DNA of 64,000 nt from Acidobacteriota bacterium (GTDB lineage: Bacteria; Acidobacteriota; Blastocatellia; UBA7656): positions 138,310 through 202,309 of the forward strand of contig JBBPIG010000007.1 in the NCBI GenBank assembly GCA_038040445.1, in the 5' to 3' direction. Below are positions 43,026 to 50,857 of the stretch, piece after piece. Position numbers and translations under genes: made by a program. Within the stretch, counting starts at the first letter, position 1. The number at the start of each line of letters is the position of its first letter. The notes under the pieces are model-generated. The model had not been told where the DNA came from and did no database searches. It was given only the letters and a program-made list of their open reading frames with translations.

Positions 43026-43472
43026 ATGTTAAAGAGAACCGCAGCAATTGTCCTGGCCGCTACCTTCCTTTCTCTGGCCATCGCGCCGGAGACGCTTGCG
43101 CAACGTTATCGAAGGGCCGGTGACCGCCGGTCGGTAGCTACAAGCTACAATAGTCGCGGCGTGGCGGGGACGCGCTATTACGCGCAACCGTACTACAGCG
43201 GGGTCGGTTCACGTTATTACGGGCAGCCGTATCGCAGTAGCGTCGCCGGAACACGTTATTACGGACAGTCGTACGATCGCGGCTATTACGGCCGATACGA
43301 TCGCGGCCGCTCTACGCGGAACCTGGCTCTGACAGTAGGAGCGCCTGCGGCAATCGGCGCCGGCATCGGAGCACTGGCGGGCGGCGGTAAAGGCGCTGGC
43401 ATCGGAGCGCTTGTTGGAGGCGGAGGCGGTGCATTGTTCTACCTGCTCAACAACCGACGCGGTCGCCGCTAA
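43026..43472 (+). CDS. Secreted glycine-zipper protein with Tyr-rich repeats
   Basis: The 148-residue product, started at ATG 43026 behind AGGAGG, has a signal peptide (RTAAIVLAATFLSLAIAPETLAQ). A Tyr/Gly/Arg-rich region follows with the repeat SRYYGQPYRSSVAGTRYYGQ and similar units. The C-terminal segment is a glycine zipper: GAPAAIGAGIGALAGGGKGAG, then IGALVGGGGGALFYLL. Such zippers insert in or line the outer membrane. The function is unknown. It is followed by a tandem-repeat array and a strong terminator. Confidence 0.72.
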   Translation: MLKRTAAIVLAATFLSLAIAPETLAQRYRRAGDRRSVATSYNSRGVAGTRYYAQPYYSGVGSRYYGQPYRSSVAGTRYYGQSYDRGYYGRYDRGRSTRNLALTVGAPAAIGAGIGALAGGGKGAGIGALVGGGGGALFYLLNNRRGRR

Positions 43473-43479
43473 GAATAAG

Positions 43480-43611
43480 GTTCAGGGTTCAGGGTTCAGC
43501 GTTCAGGGTTCAGCGTTCAGAGTTGAGAGTTCAGCGTTCAGAGTTGAGAGTTCAGCGTTCAGAGTTGAGAGTTCAGCGTTCAGAGTTGAGAGTTCACTGT
43601 TCCGCGTTCAA
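43480..43611 (+). repeat. 7-nt-based array with four 21-bp units
   Basis: From 43480 the 7-mers GTTCAGG and GTTCAGC alternate. From 43508 to 43591 a 21-bp unit (GTTCAGCGTTCAGAGTTGAG plus A), itself three diverged 7-mers, repeats four times in perfect register, then decays. The same 7-mer family occurs on the other strand at 3900-3918. Confidence 0.92.
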
Positions 43612-43667
43612 AGTTGATCGTCGGTTTCGACAACCTGAACCACGAACCCGGAACCATTGAACCAAGC

Positions 43668-43708
43668 AAAAGACATTGGTAGCCGTCCGCCGGCTACCAA
43701 TGTCTTTT
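43668..43708 (+). terminator. Strong intrinsic terminator after the repeat array
   Basis: A 17-bp perfect stem, AAAAGACATTGGTAGCC (43668-43684) with its complement at 43692-43708, has a 7-base loop and a TCTTTT end on the plus strand. It separates the glycine-zipper gene and repeat array from wecB, which therefore needs its own promoter. Confidence 0.88.
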
Positions 43709-43799
43709 CGTGTCTCAGGGCACTGACCTTGTGTCGACCAACAAGCCAACTGTAGACTTCCTGCCTGAGTTTCAGCTTCAACAATCTGAAAATAATGCG

Positions 43800-44915
43800 A
43801 TGCTCCGAATAATCAATGTCGTCGGCGCCCGGCCAAACTTCATGAAGATAGCGCCGGTGCTCAACGAGATGCGTCGGCGCTCAAATCGAATCGAGCCGCT
43901 GCTCGTCCACACTGGACAACACTACGACGAGTCGATGAGCGACTCGTTCTTCGAAGACCTGCAGATTCCGCGACCCGATATCAACCTCGAGGCCGGTTCG
44001 GGCTCACATTCCGAGCAGACTGCCTGCATAATGACCGCCTTCGAACAGGTCTTATTGAAGCACGCGGCCGACTGGGTGGTGGTTGTCGGAGATGTGAACT
44101 CGACGATGGCCGCGGCGATAGTAGCAGCAAAAATGCTCGTGCGGGTTGCTCATGTGGAAGCCGGGCTTAGAAGCGGCGACCGCACGATGCCGGAAGAGAT
44201 CAACCGAGTCGTCACCGATGCGCTTGCGGATCTGCTGCTTACACCGTCACGAGATGCAAACGAAAACCTGCTTCGCGAAGGCGTAGCGCCGGAAAAGATA
44301 CGCTTCGTCGGCAACGTTATGATCGATACGCTTTATAACAATCTCGAGCGGGCGCGTACCTCGCCGGTGCTCGACCGCTTGAATCTCAAGCAGGGCCGGT
44401 TCTGCGCGATGACTCTGCATCGTCCATCAAATGTCGACGACAAGACAACGTTGTCCGGGATACTCGATGCGCTACAGGTGATCGGCGCGCGCTTGCCGAT
44501 CGTCTTCCCGGTTCATCCCCGCACCCGAGCCCGCTTGGAGCAGTTCGGCTTGAACGAAATGGTTCGCAGGCAGTCGTCACTCATACTCACCGAGCCGCTT
44601 GGCTATCTGGACTTTTTGCAGCTTTACAGCAACAGCCGTTTGGTCCTCACCGACAGCGGCGGCATTCAAGAGGAGACCACGGTGCTTGGCATTCCGTGTT
44701 TGACGCTCAGGCAAAACACGGAGCGACCCATCACTATCACCGAGGGGACTAACCGACTAGTTGGCAACGATCCCGAGGTAATAAAACGCGAAGCGCTCGC
44801 CGCACTCGAGCGACCCTTGCGTCCAACGCGTGTGCCCGAACTCTGGGATGGCCACGCTGCCGTTCGCATCGTCGACGCGATCGAACAGGCGAGCAACCCG
44901 CCCCGGGCTACATAG
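43800..44915 (+). CDS. wecB: UDP-N-acetylglucosamine 2-epimerase (non-hydrolysing)
   Basis: It interconverts UDP-GlcNAc and UDP-ManNAc, a precursor for surface polysaccharides. From ATG 43800 the product has 371 residues and begins LRIINVVGARPNFMKIAPVL, the expected first strand. A GTG at 43710 lies right behind the terminator and adds unconserved residues. Catalytic segments VVGDVNSTMAAA, VAHVEAGLRSGDRTMPEEIN, TLHRPSNVDDK and LTDSGGIQEETTVLG are conserved. First gene of the polysaccharide cluster. Confidence 0.94.
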   Translation: MLRIINVVGARPNFMKIAPVLNEMRRRSNRIEPLLVHTGQHYDESMSDSFFEDLQIPRPDINLEAGSGSHSEQTACIMTAFEQVLLKHAADWVVVVGDVNSTMAAAIVAAKMLVRVAHVEAGLRSGDRTMPEEINRVVTDALADLLLTPSRDANENLLREGVAPEKIRFVGNVMIDTLYNNLERARTSPVLDRLNLKQGRFCAMTLHRPSNVDDKTTLSGILDALQVIGARLPIVFPVHPRTRARLEQFGLNEMVRRQSSLILTEPLGYLDFLQLYSNSRLVLTDSGGIQEETTVLGIPCLTLRQNTERPITITEGTNRLVGNDPEVIKREALAALERPLRPTRVPELWDGHAAVRIVDAIEQASNPPRAT

Positions 44916-44948
44916 AACTTCAAGCTATCAATTGAGATCTGGTGACCG

Positions 44949-46490
44949 ATGGACAGACAGCGAGATAGGCCGGATAGGTTCTTTGCAGCGTCACCCCCTC
45001 TTCGCACCACTGCTTTGTTGATCCTGACCACTATTGCCGTGGCGTTTGCGGCGATACTCTGCGCGAGCGGCAACTACAGGGAGGCCGCCGTCCTTGCAGC
45101 GGCCGGTCTGGGCGCTGGGCTTCTCGTCGCCGGGCCCATCTCAGTCCAAGCGGTACTGATTACGTGGTTCGCAACCGCGCCGCTGGCGTCCTTCTATATC
45201 AGGTTTCCTACCGATAGATCGATCGTCACATATAACCGTAGTGTTTTCGCTCTGGTCATAGTAATGCTTTTGCTGAAGCCTGGATGTACGGCGTCGCTCA
45301 CGCAAACAACAAGCGAGGCGCAATCGTCTTCCGGGAATGCGTGGTCGAGACGAGCGGCCTTCTCCGTATCAAAGTTCGAAGTGGCCTGGGCGCTGTTGTC
45401 GGTCCTCGCGCTCGCAAGCGCCGTGGCCGCCTCGAACAATGCCGCCAATGCAGCGCGAATAGCGATCGATACGTTCTGGCTTCCGCTCGTCGCCTTTCAC
45501 GTTGCGAGGAACTATCTGGGCTTGCGGAACGGCGGCAGGTGGTTGTTGCTCGGAGGCATCGCGCTAGCGCTGTTCTTGTTTGCGACCGGCGCCTTCGAGT
45601 TCGTGACCGGCGCCGACTTGTTCGCCTACAAAGGCTCTGAAATAGTGCGCGAGGGCGAGCGCCGTGTGAACGGCCCGTTCGCCGCCGATTCCTCTTTTGC
45701 GATCATCTGTCTGATCCTCTTCTTGTTCCTGCTGGCCGCGGCCAAACTCTTTCGCGTGCGGTTCGACCGGACCGGCAAGCTCGTTTACGCGTGCGCGCTG
45801 ACGGGAGCCGCACTAGGAGCGCTGTTGCCTTTGTTCCGCGGCGTCGCCCTCGCGCTCGTCGCCGGCTGGATCGTGTTGCAATGGAGCGGGCGGTCGCTGC
45901 TTAGTCGGCCGGCCTTTCGTCGCGCCATACCCATGGGCTCGGTTATCGTTCTACTCTTGATCGCCCTTGTTGCGTGGATCGTGACGATCGCTCCGTCGCC
46001 TGTTGGAAACCGCCTTACGGACGCGCGCACTGCCTACGGCAGGCTCGCTACCTGGCAGGCGGCGGCGGAAATCGCATTCGACAATCCCGTCCTTGGCGTC
46101 GGCCTGGCCAACTACGCCGATTATTTCGACGCCTCGCATTACTATTCGGACGAGCCTCCTGAGGAGGTCCTGGACACGAGGGCTGCAGACAGTCCGCACT
46201 CAAATGTCTTGTGGATCGGAGCGGAACTCGGGCTCACGGGGCTTGCGCTGTACTTCGCGGCGAACGCTTATCTCTTCCTGATTGGCTGGCGCGCGCTAAA
46301 GCGAGCGGGAGACTCACGGCAACGAACCGCGGCCTTGTGCTTCCTTGCGCTTGTTGTAGCTTACTGGATCCCAGGGCTGACTCTGGCGAGCGGCTACTAT
46401 TCGGATTTGAATTTGTACTTTCTTTTCCTGCTCGGAGCGCTGTCCAATTCGTCCCTAGTTCCGAGCAGCCGGTCGTTAACCCACGGTTGA
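44949..46490 (+). CDS. O-antigen ligase/polymerase (Wzy/WaaL-like) membrane protein
   Basis: A 513-residue polytopic membrane protein with about 11-12 hydrophobic segments. A large periplasmic loop carries the family end of the O-antigen ligase/polymerase domain: GRLATWQAAAEIAFDNPVLG, then GVGLANYAD and SPHSNVLWIGAELGLTGLALY. These proteins polymerise or ligate repeat units to lipid carriers in the inner membrane. The stop overlaps the next start in TTGA, so it is translationally coupled to the heparinase-like gene. The exact role (polymerase or ligase) is not decidable by sequence. Confidence 0.88.
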   Translation: MDRQRDRPDRFFAASPPLRTTALLILTTIAVAFAAILCASGNYREAAVLAAAGLGAGLLVAGPISVQAVLITWFATAPLASFYIRFPTDRSIVTYNRSVFALVIVMLLLKPGCTASLTQTTSEAQSSSGNAWSRRAAFSVSKFEVAWALLSVLALASAVAASNNAANAARIAIDTFWLPLVAFHVARNYLGLRNGGRWLLLGGIALALFLFATGAFEFVTGADLFAYKGSEIVREGERRVNGPFAADSSFAIICLILFLFLLAAAKLFRVRFDRTGKLVYACALTGAALGALLPLFRGVALALVAGWIVLQWSGRSLLSRPAFRRAIPMGSVIVLLLIALVAWIVTIAPSPVGNRLTDARTAYGRLATWQAAAEIAFDNPVLGVGLANYADYFDASHYYSDEPPEEVLDTRAADSPHSNVLWIGAELGLTGLALYFAANAYLFLIGWRALKRAGDSRQRTAALCFLALVVAYWIPGLTLASGYYSDLNLYFLFLLGALSNSSLVPSSRSLTHG

Positions 46491-48559
46491 TTGCGACGTT
46501 GAAACGGCTCCAAAACATTCGCGAGAAGCTCGACGGCTTGACGGCGGGAGAGATCGCCGGTGAAGCCTTCCTTCGGGCGCGCCGGAAAATCTCACGAGCC
46601 ATAAGCCGCGCGAGTGATACCCCGCAAACAACTTATGTTTCTGACGAGGACCTTCGTCGCGCGCTGGGTGGACAGTCGATCGCCAAAGTCGCTTCAAGAA
46701 TTCGAGAGAGCGGAGGGCCGCACCTGACGCCGGGGCTTGCTGACCTGTCGCAGACGGTTGCCACCGTCAAAGAGTTCTTTCCCGATTCGGTCGAAGCCTC
46801 TCGTCTCGAAGCTGACGCCGTTGTCGATCACAGGATCAGTCTGTTCGGCCGCGCTTACGATCTCGGCCCGAAGATAGATTGGCTCCTCGATCCGCAAGCG
46901 GACCGGGCCTGGCCGCTTGCTCACTTCACTCGGGTCCCGCTGGTGATTGGGCAAGGCGCCGACGTGCGCGTGGTTTGGGAACTCAATCGCCTTCACCACC
47001 TGGTAACGCTGGGCCGCGCATACTTGCTTACCGGCGACGAGCGCTACACCGAAGAGTTCCTGGGTCAGCTCGCCTCATGGTACGAAGACAATCCGCCGCG
47101 CTTCGGAATCAACTGGACTGTTGCAATGGAAGCAGGCATCCGCGCGGTGAATATCATCGCGGCGCTCGAGATGTTCCGTGGCTCGCCACAGGTGACCGGC
47201 GAAGCGATCGAGCTGATACTCAAGACGCTGATCGCTCACGGCAGCTTCATCCGCGGCAACCTCGAGTTCTCTTACCGCGTGCCGAGCAATCACTACCTCT
47301 CGAACCTTATCGGCCTGTTTGTGATTGGGATGATGATGCCCGAACTTGGTGAAGCTCGCCGCTGGGTGAGCTTCAGCGCGCGACGGCTGGTGAAGGAGAT
47401 GGACCGGCAAGTGCTCGCGGACGGCGTCGATTACGAAGGCGCGATTGGCTATCACCGTTTCGTGCTTGAAATCTTCGCGCTGTTTTTCTCGATGAGTCAC
47501 GCAAACGGCATTCAAATTCCCGGCCGCTACTGGGTGCGGCTGGAAGCGATGTTTGACTTCGTGCGCCACTATCTCAAACTCGATGGGACTGCGCCGATGA
47601 TCGGCGATTCAGACGATGGGCGGTTGATCAAATTCAAAACTCGTCCGTCCGGCGATCATACCTACTTGATGTCGATCGCCGCGGTGTTGATCGAGAACGA
47701 GAGGTTCAAGCAGTCGAGCCGCTTCGACGAAGAAGCCATCTGGTGGTTCGGACTCGAGGGGCGCGAAGCCTTTGACAGCCTGGCGATCGGCAAACAACAG
47801 CCGGCTTCCCGAGCTTTCCCTGAGGCGCAGATTTATATTCAACGGGGCGTAACACAAGGAGAGGACGACGGGCCGCTCTACGCCATCATCGACTGCGGCG
47901 ATCACGGCGCGCGCGGCCGCGGCTCGCACGCACATTCGGATGCGCTGTCGATTGAGGTGTTCGCGTTCAACCGGACTTTTCTTCGAGACCCGGGAACGTA
48001 CGTCTACACGGCAAGCGAGCGGGAGCGCAATCTGTTCCGGTCAACCGCTTATCACAATACCGTTCGTGTCGATGGCGAGGAGATCAGCCAGGAAACTCCA
48101 GGCGAGCTTTTCGCGTTCGCCTCTAACGTGCGCCCGCACGTGAATCTGTGGGAGAGCACGAGTGAACGCGACGTGCTCGACGCTGAGCATTACGCATATC
48201 AACGTCTCAGCTCGCCGGTGACTCATCGCCGCATCGTCACGCTGGACAAGCGCGAAGGCTACTGGATCATCAAAGACATCTTCACCGGCAAGGGCAGGCA
48301 TCGATTCGAGTTCTTCTTCAACTTCGACGTTGGGCTTGAAGTCACGATCGACGCGAGCAACCGCGCCATCGCTCGCGACGAAAGGGCGGCGCTCACGATC
48401 GTGCCTGCTTGCGATCACAAGCTTGAAGCGATGATAGAGTCGCGAGGGGTCTCACCCACCTACGGGATTCGGGTAGCGTCGTCTGCTATCATTTACAGTC
48501 TTGCGGCGGACGTTCCGTTGGAGGTGAGTTTTCAGTTGTTACCATCGATGACCATGTGA
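46487..48559 (+). CDS. Heparinase II/III-family polysaccharide lyase-like protein
   Basis: The product, started at TTG 46487 (coupled to the upstream stop), has 690 residues. A helical alpha/alpha toroid spans about 60-380, with NRLHHLVTLGRAYLLTGDERY, GINWTVAMEAGIRAVNIIAA and SNHYLSNLIGLFVIG. The beta-sandwich heparinase II/III domain starts at about 450, with DHGARGRGSHAHSDALSIEV and RDPGTYVYTASERERNLFRS. This pair of domains is common in exopolysaccharide clusters, where it may cleave or trim polymer. An upstream in-frame extension to 46211 lies within the ligase gene and looks random. Confidence 0.9.
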   Translation: MIATLKRLQNIREKLDGLTAGEIAGEAFLRARRKISRAISRASDTPQTTYVSDEDLRRALGGQSIAKVASRIRESGGPHLTPGLADLSQTVATVKEFFPDSVEASRLEADAVVDHRISLFGRAYDLGPKIDWLLDPQADRAWPLAHFTRVPLVIGQGADVRVVWELNRLHHLVTLGRAYLLTGDERYTEEFLGQLASWYEDNPPRFGINWTVAMEAGIRAVNIIAALEMFRGSPQVTGEAIELILKTLIAHGSFIRGNLEFSYRVPSNHYLSNLIGLFVIGMMMPELGEARRWVSFSARRLVKEMDRQVLADGVDYEGAIGYHRFVLEIFALFFSMSHANGIQIPGRYWVRLEAMFDFVRHYLKLDGTAPMIGDSDDGRLIKFKTRPSGDHTYLMSIAAVLIENERFKQSSRFDEEAIWWFGLEGREAFDSLAIGKQQPASRAFPEAQIYIQRGVTQGEDDGPLYAIIDCGDHGARGRGSHAHSDALSIEVFAFNRTFLRDPGTYVYTASERERNLFRSTAYHNTVRVDGEEISQETPGELFAFASNVRPHVNLWESTSERDVLDAEHYAYQRLSSPVTHRRIVTLDKREGYWIIKDIFTGKGRHRFEFFFNFDVGLEVTIDASNRAIARDERAALTIVPACDHKLEAMIESRGVSPTYGIRVASSAIIYSLAADVPLEVSFQLLPSMTM

Positions 48560-48584
48560 CTTCCGCCCTCTGACCTCTGACCTT

Positions 48585-50597
48585 ATGTGCGGTATTTGCG
48601 GAATCTATGAATACGGCGCGAGCCAGCCGGCGGTGAGTGACGCGCTCGTCGTTCGTATGCGCGACACGATGACTCATCGCGGACCCGACGACGCCGGTGT
48701 GTACGTCAGCGAAGATCGTCGCGTAGGACTCGGCAACCGGCGGCTTGCGATCGTAGACTTATCACCCGCCGGCCGCAACCCGATGCCTAACGAAAACGGG
48801 CGTGTCTGGATAACCTTCAACGGAGAAATCTACAATCACGAATCGCTCCGTCCCGGACTCGAAGCGAGAGGCCATCGCTATCGTTCGCGCACCGACACCG
48901 AAACGATCATTCATCTCTATGAAGAGCGCGGCCTGGATTTCGTTCACGAACTCGAAGGCGACTTTGCAATCGGGATTTGGGATGAAGACGCCAACCGCAT
49001 CGTGCTCGCGCGTGATCGCATCGGCGTCAAGCCGCTCTACTACACGCTCGCGGGCGGCCGGTTGATCTTCGCGTCCGAGATAAAAGCCATACTCGAGCAT
49101 CCGGCGGTTTCGCGCGACATCAACGAAGAAGCTCTCTATCACTACCTGACTTTCCTGGCGACTCCAGCGCCTCAGACACTGTTCGCGGGCATTCAAAAAC
49201 TTCCCGCCGGCTGCATGCTTACGTGCGACGCGCGAGGCGATGTGAAGGTCACCCGCTACTGGGACGCGATCGTCGAGCCGCGCGATTCCGCGGAGTTTCA
49301 AGACGAGCAGGCGGTAGCCGAAAAGCTGCGCTGCCTTCTTAGAGAGTCGATAGCCAAGCGGATGATGAGCGACGTCCCCTTCGGCGTGTTCCTGTCGGGC
49401 GGAATTGATTCGACTGCCAACGTCGCCCTGATGGCTGAGTTGATGGATCAACCGGTTCGCACCTTCACCGTTGGCTTTCGCGACAACCCGGCTTATAACG
49501 AGATCGAAGAAGCGCGCTCGGTTGCTCGCGAGTACGGCACCGATCATCACGAAGTCATGATCAGTCAGCAAGAGCTTATCGATTTTATTCCCGACTTGAT
49601 CTTTCACCAGGACGAACCGATCGCCGACCCGGTCTGCGTGCCGCTGTATTACGTTTCAAAGCTTGCGCGCGATACCGGCACAAAAGTCATTCAAGTGGGC
49701 GAAGGATCGGACGAGCTTTTCTGCGGCTACAGAAACTACGTTCTCTATCTTAGATTTCACGATCTGTTTTGGCGGCGCGCGATCCGGTGGCCTCAGCCGA
49801 TGCGTGGTATCGCCTCCGCGGCGGGCCAGGCATTCTACCGGCTCGGCGGCGGGCGGCTTCTGCCGAACGTGGGTAAGATGATTCCGGATTTGATGCGAAG
49901 GCTGGCAGCGCGCGAAGAACTTTTCTGGGGCGGAACATTTGTCTTTGATGAGGTGAACAAGCAGCGGCTGCTGACGCCCCAGGCCAGAGCGAGGCTGGCC
50001 GCGGCCGGCGGAAACGCACTCTCGTCTCACTCGATCATAAGCGCGGATCTCGATCGACTGCTTACGGCAAAGCCATCCGCCGATCAACTCGAGCAGATGA
50101 TCTACGTCGAGTTGAAACTCCGCCTTCCGGAGCTTCTGCTGATGCGCGTCGACAAGATGACGATGGCAACCTCGGTCGAGGCCCGCGTCCCGTTCCTGGA
50201 TCACAAGCTGGTTGAGTTTGCGATGGGCTTGCCGCGCGACCTCAAGTATCGCAACGGCGAAACCAAATACATACTCAAGCGCGCGCTCGAGGGCGTGGTG
50301 CCTGAGCGGATCATCAAGAGGAAGAAGAAAGGCTTCGGCGTTCCGATAAATGAATGGATGCTCGATCAGCTTGGCGGTTTCGTCGAGGAGTCGCTGTTCG
50401 ACTCTTCTCTGCGCAAGAGAGAGTTATTCGATTATGGCTATATCAAGCAGCTTCTAGATGCGCATCGAGCGCGCCGCGCCAATTATTCGTTCTTCCTGTG
50501 GAGTCTGCTGAATCTGAGTCTTTGGTATGACCGCTGGATTGAAGGAGGCGCAACCGGACCGAAAGCAATGGAGGTCGATATGAGCCTCCGAGTTTGA
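48585..50597 (+). CDS. asnB: Asparagine synthase-type glutamine amidotransferase
   Basis: It uses glutamine and ATP to amidate a carboxyl group; in polysaccharide clusters the acceptor is often a sugar acid or amino-acid decoration. The 670-residue product starts MCGICGIYEYG, so Cys2 is the glutaminase nucleophile. RGPDDAGVY, FNGEIYNH and RTDTETIIHLYEE follow. The synthetase part has the ATP loop FLSGGIDSTANVAL and VGEGSDELFCGY. Two CCTCTGA 7-mers lie just upstream (48567-48580). The length exceeds 550-600-residue AsnB, as in exosortase-associated amidotransferases. Confidence 0.93.
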   Translation: MCGICGIYEYGASQPAVSDALVVRMRDTMTHRGPDDAGVYVSEDRRVGLGNRRLAIVDLSPAGRNPMPNENGRVWITFNGEIYNHESLRPGLEARGHRYRSRTDTETIIHLYEERGLDFVHELEGDFAIGIWDEDANRIVLARDRIGVKPLYYTLAGGRLIFASEIKAILEHPAVSRDINEEALYHYLTFLATPAPQTLFAGIQKLPAGCMLTCDARGDVKVTRYWDAIVEPRDSAEFQDEQAVAEKLRCLLRESIAKRMMSDVPFGVFLSGGIDSTANVALMAELMDQPVRTFTVGFRDNPAYNEIEEARSVAREYGTDHHEVMISQQELIDFIPDLIFHQDEPIADPVCVPLYYVSKLARDTGTKVIQVGEGSDELFCGYRNYVLYLRFHDLFWRRAIRWPQPMRGIASAAGQAFYRLGGGRLLPNVGKMIPDLMRRLAAREELFWGGTFVFDEVNKQRLLTPQARARLAAAGGNALSSHSIISADLDRLLTAKPSADQLEQMIYVELKLRLPELLLMRVDKMTMATSVEARVPFLDHKLVEFAMGLPRDLKYRNGETKYILKRALEGVVPERIIKRKKKGFGVPINEWMLDQLGGFVEESLFDSSLRKRELFDYGYIKQLLDAHRARRANYSFFLWSLLNLSLWYDRWIEGGATGPKAMEVDMSLRV

Positions 50598-50636
50598 AGG
50601 CCTGGTCCTTTACCTCTTGCAGCCTCATCATCTTTT

Positions 50637-50840
50637 CAGTGACTAGTGGCGTGTAACAGACATTTCGCCAGTGAAGCGGTATCCGCGCAAATCCGTCGGA
50701 TCAGTGTCATCGGTGGTTCTATGCGGTACTACCAAACCGATTCTTCCGAACGCATAGACCACCGATGAAACGGATTTGACGGATTCGCACGGATTTCTTG
50801 TCCATTTGATCGCTAGCGAAATGCCCCGTACAAGTCACTA
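50637..50840. repeat. Large imperfect hairpin element between asnB and GT39
   Basis: Left arm 50681-50725 and right arm 50751-50794 pair at about 38 of 44 positions with one gap (core: TCATCGGTGGTTCTATGCG against CGCATAGACCACCGATGA). Weaker pairing continues outward: CAGTGACTAG (50637-50646) with AGTCACTAG near 50832-50841. The element fills most of the gap. It resembles other hairpin repeats here in form, not in sequence. Confidence 0.8.
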
Positions 50841-50857
50841 GGTACTGGTGCTTCTGA

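Noticed and set aside
43480-43611. CRISPR array
   Set aside because: The units are contiguous 7-/21-bp repeats without unique spacers, and no cas genes are present.
46211-46486. Upstream extension of the heparinase-like protein
   Set aside because: It lies inside the O-antigen ligase gene in another frame and lacks protein-like sequence; the coupled TTG at 46487 fits better.
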